The position numbers were made by a program, and so were the translations under genes. A DNA stretch of 5,713 nucleotides from Ignavibacteriales bacterium (GTDB lineage: Bacteria > Bacteroidota > Ignavibacteria > UBA10030), in NCBI GenBank assembly GCA_016207365.1, contig JACQPU010000141.1:1-5713 (forward strand). Direction: 5' to 3'. Position 1 is the stretch's first letter, and every line of letters begins with the position of its first letter. Below are positions 1 through 5,713 of the stretch, in pieces. Below the pieces are notes generated by a model. That model saw only the letters and a list, made by a program, of their open reading frames with translations, was not told where the DNA came from and did no database searches.

Positions 1-1159
1 TCCATGAGCGAAGGGTCAGACGGCGGCCAAGCCTGTCTGCATCGGCATATTCCATGCCCGGTGGATGATCGAACCGATCGGGGACAGACGGCAGTGGCCG
101 CACGGAAAACGTGAATCCCGGGAAATCGTAGTCCGGCCCGATCTGAACATCGCGCTGAAACTCATTGGTCTCACGATGAAAAACAACCAGCGATTGCCTG
201 TCGCGAAGGATGCTGTACTGCGCAGAGAGATCGATTGACCGGCCCGAGGGCTGATCGCACAAGCCAAGAATTGCGGCCACCTTCTGCTCCGTGGGCTCAA
301 TCTCCAACAAGCGCAGAAACGAAAGAACAAGCTCTTCCTGAAGGACAACGGGAAGGGCTCTCAGGGCGGCGACGGAAAGAGCTGTTTGTCCCCCATCCTG
401 ACTGATCACGGATGCAGAGACTTTGGCTGTCTCGGTAACCAGCAGCTCTCCGAGTGATCGCATGAGAGCGGAGATCCTGTTCAGAGAGCGAATGGCATCG
501 GTCTGGAACTCGCGGCCAAGGGCCGGCAGCACATCATGCCGCAGGATGTTTCGGACATAGGAGCGCGACGTGTTGGACGAATCTTCCCTGTAGGGAATAC
601 GGCGTTCCTTCGCGTACGCTTCGATTTCACTGCGATAGGCGAAAAGGAGTGGACGGATGATCGCGGGTTCGCGGCGGAGGGGAATGCCCGAAAGACCGCG
701 GATTCCTGCACCGCGGAGAGCATTCATGAGCACCGTCTCTGCATTGTCATCCGCATGATGTGCTGTGGCCACGTGTTGCGAGCCCGTTTCGAGTCTGGCG
801 TGTTCGAGAAACTGATATCGAAGAGCCCTGCCGGCTTCCTGTTTCGAAACACCGTGAGCAGATTGATACTCCGGAATATTGATGCGAGTCGAGAGGAAGC
901 GCAATCCGGCCTCCCCGGCGATGGCTCGGACGAATTCCTCATCTGCATCCGATTCAGCGCCGCGGAGTTGATGATTGATGTGGGCTACGGCGATAGTCAG
1001 CCTCCATGTTCTGGCGATACAGCGGAAGAGGTCCAACAGCACCATGGAATCCACGCCTCCGCTGACGGCCACAACCACACCATTCCCCCGGTCCACGAGG
1101 GCATTTCCCGTCAGGAAATCCTCAAACCGGCTTTTCAGTGTCGCCGAGTTCCCGCTCAT
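1..1159 (-). CDS. tilS: tRNA(Ile)-lysidine synthetase TilS, 3' end cut by the left window edge
   Basis: TilS uses ATP and lysine to convert C34 of the CAU-anticodon tRNA-Ile2 to lysidine, so that the tRNA reads AUA and is charged with Ile instead of Met. It acts in the cytoplasm. The frame is open for 386 codons from ATG 1159 to the edge. The PP-loop ATPase motif SGGVDS is at residues 33-38, HINHQLRG at 60-67, ATAHHADDNAETVL at 131-144 and LRGAGIRGL at 148-156. An EDSSN stretch at 192-196 and YVRN...RH at 201-208 are also typical of the N-terminal domain. The last residues, RRLTLRSW, look like the start of the TilS C-terminal domain (usually LRLR.W.PGD), so this is the long form, as in E. coli (about 430 residues), with only its end missing. 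An AGAAGG ribosome site at 1170-1175 lies 10 bases before ATG; a TTG at 1186 is a less likely start. The gene follows the tRNA at 1205-1278 by 45 bases on the same strand. No frameshift is seen in the visible part. Confidence 0.96.
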   Translation of the reverse strand, partial: MSGNSATLKSRFEDFLTGNALVDRGNGVVVAVSGGVDSMVLLDLFRCIARTWRLTIAVAHINHQLRGAESDADEEFVRAIAGEAGLRFLSTRINIPEYQSAHGVSKQEAGRALRYQFLEHARLETGSQHVATAHHADDNAETVLMNALRGAGIRGLSGIPLRREPAIIRPLLFAYRSEIEAYAKERRIPYREDSSNTSRSYVRNILRHDVLPALGREFQTDAIRSLNRISALMRSLGELLVTETAKVSASVISQDGGQTALSVAALRALPVVLQEELVLSFLRLLEIEPTEQKVAAILGLCDQPSGRSIDLSAQYSILRDRQSLVVFHRETNEFQRDVQIGPDYDFPGFTFSVRPLPSVPDRFDHPPGMEYADADRLGRRLTLRSW

Positions 1160-1204
1160 CAGCGTTCCGCCTTCTACGGCAATCAAGAGTAAAAATTTTC
1201 GGAG

Positions 1205-1278
1205 TAGCGGGGGAGGGATTCGAACCCACGACCTACGGATTATGATTCCGGCGCTCTAACCAGCTGAGCTACCCCGCC
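1205..1278 (-). tRNA. tRNA with CAU anticodon, most likely elongator tRNA-Met
   Basis: A 74-base cloverleaf: acceptor GGCGGGG/CCCCGCT with discriminator A, D-arm GCTC-AGCTGGTTA-GAGC, anticodon arm CCGGA-ATCATAA-TCCGT, variable loop AGGTC, and T-arm GTGGG-TTCGAAT-CCCTC. The anticodon CAT is at 1242-1244. The DNA after the discriminator is CTCC, so CCA is not encoded and must be added. A CAU anticodon fits elongator Met, initiator Met or Ile2 (the TilS substrate). The G1-U72 pair, A73 and the GGCGG...CGCTA acceptor ends resemble bacterial elongator tRNA-Met as I remember it (for example from Bacillus). Initiator is unlikely because position 1 can pair and the D-arm is of elongator type. Ile2 is less likely but not excluded. 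Oddities are a C27/U43 mismatch, a U50/U64 mismatch in the T-stem and A at position 32. It is probably functional and transcribed leftwards into tilS. Confidence 0.93.
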
Positions 1279-1351
1279 AAAAAAGTTCCAAGTTCGAAAA
1301 TGTAGAATTGGAAAATTTGTGAATACAGATGCTTGCTACTGAACGTCTTCA

Positions 1352-1380
1352 AATATAAAAACAAATCCGCGAGCATGCAA
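1352..1380 (-). promoter_or_regulatory. Candidate sigma-70-like promoter for tRNA-tilS
   Basis: On the minus strand, a poor -35 box TTGCAT (1380-1375) is followed after exactly 17 bases by a good -10 box TATATT (1357-1352). Transcription would start near 1346, giving a leader of about 68 bases before the tRNA, to be removed by RNase P. The -35 matches consensus at only three of six positions. The same AT-rich stretch reads TATATTTG, which also fits the Bacteroidota -7 element TAnnTTTG, so the sigma class is open. Confidence 0.35.
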
Positions 1381-1430
1381 CGGTTCTCGTTTGTCGGCAG
1401 TGGCTCAATTCTCCGTTCATTGAGGTATTC

Positions 1431-1516
1431 CACAGAGTGACACAGAGAGTAAAAGAGAGTCTCACCGAGAAATGCTTTCCTCTGTGGCTCCCTGTGGATC
1501 TCTCTGTCACTCTGTG
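1431..1516. repeat. Inverted pair of degenerate 10-base CACAGAG arrays
   Basis: The left arm holds three adjacent plus-strand decamers: CACAGAGTGA (1431-1440), CACAGAGAGT (1441-1450) and the decayed AAAAGAGAGT (1451-1460). The right arm, read on the minus strand from 1516 down to 1477, holds four: CACAGAGTGA, CAGAGAGATC, CACAGGGAGC and CACAGAGGAA. The two arms face each other across 16 bases (1461-1476). The outermost 12 bases are perfectly inverted (1431-1442 with 1505-1516), and CACAGAG at 1441-1447 can also pair with 1480-1486. It could form an imperfect hairpin or cruciform, or be two opposed protein-binding arrays at about one helical turn per unit. I recall similar CACAGAG-rich intergenic repeats in environmental bacterial genomes but cannot name a family. 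No transposase or target duplication is seen. Confidence 0.8.
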
Positions 1517-1578
1517 TAACCATCTCGGCCAAAATGTAACACGAACGAACTCTTGTTGAAGGGCTGCGATCGCAGAGC

Positions 1579-1607
1579 TTGAATTCGTATGTCATAATTT
1601 CTATATT
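1579..1607 (+). promoter_or_regulatory. Candidate sigma-70 promoter for the prolyl oligopeptidase gene
   Basis: A -35 box TTGAAT (1579-1584; four of six consensus bases) and a -10 box TATATT (1602-1607; five of six) are separated by the ideal 17 bases. Transcription would begin near 1614, leaving a short leader of about 33 bases before the ATG at 1647. The leader carries a weak ribosome site GGGA (1637-1640), six bases before the start. No operator was recognised; the CACAGAG array ends about 60 bases upstream of the -35 box. Confidence 0.55.
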
Positions 1608-1646
1608 CCTCTCCACATTTCTTCATCACACTACTCGGGATTACCT

Positions 1647-3761
1647 ATGAAGACCCTGTCGAGATTCCTCCTCACGACGTTCATTGCCGCTTCCACTCTT
1701 CCCGCCCAGAATTTCCATTATCCCAGGGCTCGAACAGTCGATGTCGTGGACAATTTCCACGGGACAACAGTCGCCGATCCCTACCGCTGGATGGAACAGG
1801 AAGACGATCCGGAGCTCAAAGCCTGGATCGAGAAACAGAATGAATTGACGTTCGGTTACGTGCGCAACATCCCCGCGCGGGAACGATTCAAAGAACGACT
1901 GCAGGCCCTCTGGAACTATCCGCGATACTCAGTGCCGTTTCGACGTGGAAAACGAACCTTCTTCTCCAAGAATGACGGTTTGCAGAATCAATCTGTCCTC
2001 TATATGCAGGATGGGCTGGATGGAGAGGCGCGCGTCGTGATCGACCCGAATAAACTCAGCGATGATGGAACCATCGCCCTGGGAAGTCAGAGTTACACAA
2101 GAGATGGATCCTTGCTGGCTTATGGGCTTTCCAAAAGCGGAAGCGATTGGCAGGAAATTCGCGTGAGGGATCTAAATACCGGCAGAGATTACGATGAAGT
2201 GCTCCAATGGTGCAAATTCGCTGCTCTAGCCTGGACGCACGACAATCGCGGTTTTTTCTACAATCGTTTTCCCGATCCGGCAACGACTGCGAAAGAAGAG
2301 CAAAGCTACAACATGAAGGTCTACTGGCATGAGCTTGGAAAGCCTCAATTGACCGACAGGCTCGTGTATGAACGGCTTGACGCGAAAGAGCTCGGCTTCC
2401 ACCCGTTTATTACGGACGACGGGCAATATCTTGTCCTTCACGTCTGGAAGGGAACAGACACCGAGAATCGCATCTATTACCGGGAAACCGCAGGCACGGG
2501 AAACTTCGTCCGCTTGCTCGATGAAGCGGATGCAGCATACCAATTCATTGAAAACATCGGTCCGGTCTTCTATTTCAATACTACGCTCGAAGCTCCAAGG
2601 GGGAGAATCATTGCCATTGATGTCAACAAACCCGCCCGCCAGCACTGGAAGGAAATAATTCCGCAACAATCGGAGCCGATCGCGTTTGCAAGGGTGATTA
2701 ATGATCAGTTTGTCGTTGCGTATCTCAAGGATGCTCGTCATGACCTGAGAATCTTCACGGTGGATGGAAAACCTGTGCGGGAAATCTCGCTTCCCACGGT
2801 GGGTACCATCGCGGGCATTTCCGGGGAACGGAAGGACACGATGATGTTCTTTGGCTTTACGTCATTCCTGTACCCGACAACGATCTTTCAGTACGACTTT
2901 AAATCCAACCAAACTGCGCTGTTCCGGAAATCCGAACTGAAGTTCGATCCGTCGGGATACGAAACGAAACAAGTCTTCTATCAATCCAAGGATGGGACGC
3001 GCATTCCCATGTTTCTCACGCACAAACGTGGGCTTGTGCTCGACGGTACAAATCCGACTCTCCTGTTCGGCTACGGTGGCTTCAATGCAGAACTGCTCCC
3101 CTCGTTTAGCGTATCACGGATTGCCTGGCTCGAACAGGGAGGCGTTTTTGCAGTGGCAAATCTCCGTGGCGGAGGCGAGTACGGCGAGGAGTGGCACCGG
3201 GCGGGGATGCTGGAAAAGAAACAAAACGTCTTCGATGATTTTATCGCAGCTGCAGAATGGCTCATCGCAAACAAGTATACGAAAAGCTCGCGACTCGCGA
3301 TCCAGGGCGGCAGTAATGGTGGACTTCTTGTAGCCGCCTCCATGCTCCAGCGACCGGATCTCTTCGGTGCCGTCGTCTGCCAGGTTCCGGTGGCGGACAT
3401 GCTCCGGTATCATCGGTTTACCATCGGCAGATACTGGACGGGTGAATACGGCAATGCCGAAACGAATCCCGAGCATTTCAAGTTTATGATCAAGTACTCG
3501 CCGCTCCACAACGTGAAGAAGGGCGTTGCGTATCCGCCGACGATTATTACGACGGCTGACCACGATGACCGTGTCGTCCCGGCCCACTCAATGAAATTTG
3601 CAGCCACGCTGCAGGCGAACGATGCGGGGAAGAATCCAATTCTTCTCAGGGTCGAAACAAAGGCAGGACACGGAGGCGGCAAACCGATTTCAAAATTGAT
3701 CGAGGAACTGGCGGACGTCTTGGCATTTGTCGTGAAAGCTCTGGATGTGCCGATCATGTAA
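1647..3761 (+). CDS. Exported prolyl oligopeptidase (prolyl endopeptidase, family S9A), complete
   Basis: A serine peptidase that cleaves short proline-containing peptides on the carboxyl side of proline. It has 704 residues, the usual family length (about 700). Residues 1-20 form a signal peptide: basic start (K2, R6), hydrophobic core, and likely cleavage after LPA at 20, with no lipobox cysteine, so the enzyme is probably periplasmic or secreted. DPYRWME (44-50) opens the mature N-terminal part, followed by the beta-propeller to about residue 425. The alpha/beta-hydrolase domain has GYGGF (475-479), NLRGGGEYG (505-513) and the nucleophile motif GGSNGG with Ser556. W597 matches the tryptophan that stacks on the substrate proline. 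The acid Asp641 lies in DHDDRVVP with Arg642, and His675 lies in AGHGGG. The triad order and spacing closely follow the well-studied pig enzyme (Ser554, Asp641, His680). The gene has its own promoter candidate, a weak GGGA ribosome site, and ends 30 bases from the convergent neighbour. An AUA codon at residue 337 shows that AUA is used. Confidence 0.97.
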   Translation: MKTLSRFLLTTFIAASTLPAQNFHYPRARTVDVVDNFHGTTVADPYRWMEQEDDPELKAWIEKQNELTFGYVRNIPARERFKERLQALWNYPRYSVPFRRGKRTFFSKNDGLQNQSVLYMQDGLDGEARVVIDPNKLSDDGTIALGSQSYTRDGSLLAYGLSKSGSDWQEIRVRDLNTGRDYDEVLQWCKFAALAWTHDNRGFFYNRFPDPATTAKEEQSYNMKVYWHELGKPQLTDRLVYERLDAKELGFHPFITDDGQYLVLHVWKGTDTENRIYYRETAGTGNFVRLLDEADAAYQFIENIGPVFYFNTTLEAPRGRIIAIDVNKPARQHWKEIIPQQSEPIAFARVINDQFVVAYLKDARHDLRIFTVDGKPVREISLPTVGTIAGISGERKDTMMFFGFTSFLYPTTIFQYDFKSNQTALFRKSELKFDPSGYETKQVFYQSKDGTRIPMFLTHKRGLVLDGTNPTLLFGYGGFNAELLPSFSVSRIAWLEQGGVFAVANLRGGGEYGEEWHRAGMLEKKQNVFDDFIAAAEWLIANKYTKSSRLAIQGGSNGGLLVAASMLQRPDLFGAVVCQVPVADMLRYHRFTIGRYWTGEYGNAETNPEHFKFMIKYSPLHNVKKGVAYPPTIITTADHDDRVVPAHSMKFAATLQANDAGKNPILLRVETKAGHGGGKPISKLIEELADVLAFVVKALDVPIM

Positions 3762-3791
3762 TAGGAGCTCCGCCAGGGATCACCATCACGC

Positions 3792-5713
3792 TTACTTAAC
3801 TGCCTCGACCGAATCCGGCCGCAACCTCCAGGCCGGAAGGTGCGGATACGCATCCAGGAGCTTCTGATTATTCTCCCCCAGGTCGCGGGCGAATATCAAC
3901 CCGTTCCACATGAAAGGATCGTTCTCAGGAAAAACATCTCCAAAATCCGACAAACCGACAAAAACAATTCCTCGCGTTATCCCGCTGCTCCGCACCACCT
4001 CGAGAGCCCGTCCGTCTACTCCCCAATATGATAAACTGTAGTACCGTAAGTGCGCGGGAAGATTGAAAATCATTCCGAGACCGAAGAGAATGATTACAAG
4101 GCCAACCGTTGCCATGCGAATGGCTTTCGCCGATATGGAGAGACCTGACCTCCCCCGCATCAGGGAAGACGTTTCATCCATCCCCCGGGCCGTCAGGAGA
4201 ATCAGCGGCCCCGCGGCTTCATAGAGGAATCTCGGTCCAAAACACCAATCCTGAAACCAATAAAAAAAGTACGCCATCACCAGTGCCGCAGCCGAGCCCA
4301 AGAACAGCCGGTCCACAGTCTGTAATTTTCCGGCGGCAAAGAGAATCGCGACGAAGAGGAGGGAAGGGACGGGCCATTCGAACAAGTACTTGTTGAGCCC
4401 TATCAGATTGGTCACCGTCTGCTGAAGTCCTCTGAACGGCGTGTGCACCTCGCCCGCGTTGATTTCGAAAAAACCGGGATTAACTCTTGCTCCCCAGAGC
4501 GCCTGAAATCCAAACACGAAGGGGTTGCCGGTGGTGGCAGCATTGAAGCCCAGAAGGAGCAAGACCAGAAGGCCGAACGAGATTACGAAACCAAAAGCCG
4601 GCCGTACAACAGAGGAGCGGTTGCGGATGAGGATCACGGCTCCGTAGATCAAGAAAGGCAAAGCGAGGGCAACCGCGCTGTACGGACGCGTGAGTGTCAG
4701 CCAGCCAAGAGACAGGCCGGCAAGAATTCCGTCACGCAGCCTTCGGACCGTGAGGCCCCTCATGAAGAAGTGGATAAACGACAGGAAGAAGAACAAGGCC
4801 GTTCCATGATTCATGTATTCAGATGACATGAAGAGCACAAACGGGGACAAAAGCCCAAGCAAAGCTGCAATCCTGCCTACGCGCTCTGTGTAGACCTGTC
4901 TGCCAATCGCATAAAGCATCACGATGGCGAGCGATCCAAAGAGTGGATTCACCATCCAGGGTGCGCCGGCGATGACCCCGATTGCCAGCAAGGCAATGTG
5001 TCCCGGTGGGTACTGTGAGTACCATCTGTCACGGAGAATCATCTGGAGGAATTCGAAGAACTCAGGCGCAGGCGGGGTTGGAGCGGTGAGGTGTCCTGCG
5101 GCAAGAATCTTCGCGTGGAACAATTGAGCGATGCTGTCCTGAACATGCGGAATGCGCTCAAAAACGACGGTCGAGAAGCTTAGTGTCAGCGCGAATGCAG
5201 CAAGAAAGACAAGCGGCAAAAACAACCGAATCGAACTTTCAAGCAGAATCCGACGCAGCCAATGATACGAGGTCTCAAACGCTTCGAAGAGTCTAAGCGG
5301 AGGCTTGAGACGAATCGCACCGACGATGGCCAACGCAAAGCAGAGAGTGCTGAGCATCATTGTCAGAGCGACCATCGAGCCGGCGCTGACGAAATACCAT
5401 TCCGGAGGAACAAGCGTGGCACACAGGAGAATCGCCGCAAGCAACGGGCGGAATCCGTTTCGGCATGTAGTCAAGTGATCCCGCCATATCGGCCGAGCTC
5501 CAAGGAACACAGTCAAAGCTAACGCGACGAAGGCAACGAAAAGTACCACGCCCGAAAAATGGATCGGACCCAGAAGCGGAATGTCAAATCGGAATACAAG
5601 TACTCCTTCGTGGCCGACCCTTTGAAAATTCTGGGACTCAAAAGGTGTCTCGCGGGGGAGAAGGAGAAGCAGCAGGGAAAAACCAATCAGAAAGAGAAAA
5701 AAGGAGACTATAA
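3792..5713 (-). CDS. GT-C type membrane glycosyltransferase (ArnT/PMT-like), start lies beyond the right edge
   Basis: Probably an inner-membrane enzyme that moves a sugar from a polyprenyl-phosphate donor to a lipid, glycan or protein on the periplasmic face; donor and acceptor are unknown. The frame is open for 639 visible residues, from the edge to TAA at 3792. A GTG at 5549 could be taken as the start, but 54 codons upstream stay open, with a membrane segment (visible residues 1-18) and the stretch LLGPIHFSG leading into the next helix, so the real start is outside. About a dozen hydrophobic segments follow. Family-like features by visible residue number are: IPHVQDS with the candidate catalytic Asp192 in the first large periplasmic loop, QYPPGH (233-238), SEYMNHGTALFF (297-308), LTLTRP (338-343) and FGPRFLYEA (491-499). 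The last 85 or so residues are a soluble tail containing NDPFMWNGLIFARDLG. This fits glycosyltransferase family 39/83-like proteins; the exact subfamily is unresolved. It converges on the peptidase gene. Confidence 0.85.
   Translation of the reverse strand, partial: IVSFFLFLIGFSLLLLLLPRETPFESQNFQRVGHEGVLVFRFDIPLLGPIHFSGVVLFVAFVALALTVFLGARPIWRDHLTTCRNGFRPLLAAILLCATLVPPEWYFVSAGSMVALTMMLSTLCFALAIVGAIRLKPPLRLFEAFETSYHWLRRILLESSIRLFLPLVFLAAFALTLSFSTVVFERIPHVQDSIAQLFHAKILAAGHLTAPTPPAPEFFEFLQMILRDRWYSQYPPGHIALLAIGVIAGAPWMVNPLFGSLAIVMLYAIGRQVYTERVGRIAALLGLLSPFVLFMSSEYMNHGTALFFFLSFIHFFMRGLTVRRLRDGILAGLSLGWLTLTRPYSAVALALPFLIYGAVILIRNRSSVVRPAFGFVISFGLLVLLLLGFNAATTGNPFVFGFQALWGARVNPGFFEINAGEVHTPFRGLQQTVTNLIGLNKYLFEWPVPSLLFVAILFAAGKLQTVDRLFLGSAAALVMAYFFYWFQDWCFGPRFLYEAAGPLILLTARGMDETSSLMRGRSGLSISAKAIRMATVGLVIILFGLGMIFNLPAHLRYYSLSYWGVDGRALEVVRSSGITRGIVFVGLSDFGDVFPENDPFMWNGLIFARDLGENNQKLLDAYPHLPAWRLRPDSVEAVK
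3814..3837. other. GC-rich inverted repeat at the end of the convergent genes
   Basis: TCCGGCC (3814-3820) and GGCCGGA (3831-3837) are perfectly inverted across a 10-base loop. They lie inside the last codons of the glycosyltransferase gene and about 50 bases downstream of the peptidase stop. RNA from either strand could form this stem. Neither strand has a U-run after it, so it is not a standard intrinsic terminator. It may protect the 3' end of the peptidase message or be a by-product of coding. The 30-base gap between the stops (3762-3791) contains no other hairpin beyond the GGAGCTCC palindrome (3764-3771). Confidence 0.4.

Larger units (their letters stand above)
1279..1646. other. Divergent intergenic region, 368 bases, no gene
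   Basis: This stretch separates the leftward tRNA-tilS unit from the rightward peptidase gene. It is AT-rich next to the tRNA (about 1279-1375) and near 1590-1620. It holds a promoter candidate for each direction and the CACAGAG inverted repeat array, listed separately. A 115-codon minus-strand open frame (1269-1616) runs through the repeat and into the tRNA 5' end; it has no recognisable protein features and I do not regard it as a gene. A short inverted pair, TTCCAA (1286-1291) and TTGGAA (1308-1313), lies just before the tRNA and is probably chance. Confidence 0.8.

Noticed and set aside
481..948. Two short minus-strand open frames (481-723 and 724-948) that might suggest a broken tilS
   Set aside because: They are in another frame. 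The true tilS frame reads through without a stop from 1159 to 1 with all motifs in register, so there is no frameshift.
536..1192. Plus-strand open frame of 218 codons
   Set aside because: It lies antisense to the well-supported tilS frame and shows no recognisable protein motif; its end only reflects the complementary codon pattern.
1431..1516. CRISPR array or insertion-sequence end
   Set aside because: The units are contiguous 10-mers with no spacers of regular length, they are inverted and not direct across the centre, and no cas or transposase gene is nearby.
1269..1616. Minus-strand open frame of 115 codons in the intergenic region
   Set aside because: It spans the CACAGAG array and runs into the tRNA, and its translation looks like random low-complexity sequence.
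2226..2741. Minus-strand open frame of 171 codons within the peptidase gene
   Set aside because: It is fully antisense to the conserved propeller region of a complete S9A enzyme; no ribosome site or family match is evident.
3814..3837. Rho-independent terminator
   Set aside because: The stem is good, but no U-run follows it on either strand.
4443..4826. Plus-strand open frame of 127 codons rich in charged residues
   Set aside because: It is antisense to the membrane segments of the glycosyltransferase; the Glu/Lys/Gln-rich composition is what the opposite strand of Leu/Phe-rich codons yields.

Overview
The window reads as an ordinary stretch of a bacterial chromosome of roughly balanced GC content. 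It holds three protein genes, two of them cut by the window edges, one tRNA, and one intergenic region with an unusual small repeat. I see no phage, transposon, CRISPR or plasmid genes, and no clear multi-gene system. The organism cannot be named from this sequence. The tRNA lacks an encoded CCA, the -35/-10-like boxes look like sigma-70 promoters, and an exported prolyl oligopeptidase sits beside a large GT-C membrane glycosyltransferase. That would suit an environmental Gram-negative lineage such as the Bacteroidota/Ignavibacteria/FCB breadth, but this is a low-confidence impression.

Left part (1-1278, minus strand): a CAU-anticodon tRNA, most like elongator tRNA-Met, lies 45 bases upstream of tilS, the tRNA(Ile)-lysidine synthetase. 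Both are read leftwards. The tilS frame is open from its ATG at 1159 to the left edge without a stop; only the end of its C-terminal domain is missing. The tRNA and tilS probably share a transcript, with a candidate promoter at 1352-1380.

Middle (1279-1646): a divergent intergenic region. It contains the leftward promoter candidate, an inverted pair of degenerate 10-base CACAGAG arrays (1431-1516), and a good sigma-70-like promoter (1579-1607) for the rightward gene.

Right part: a complete, signal-peptide-bearing prolyl oligopeptidase of family S9A (1647-3761, plus strand) with all catalytic residues intact. It converges, across only 30 bases, on a long multi-spanning membrane protein of the GT-C (ArnT/PMT-like) glycosyltransferase type on the minus strand (3792 to beyond 5713). 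Its reading frame continues past the internal GTG at 5549 to the right edge, so the true start lies outside the window. The peptidase and the glycosyltransferase show no functional link beyond being neighbours.
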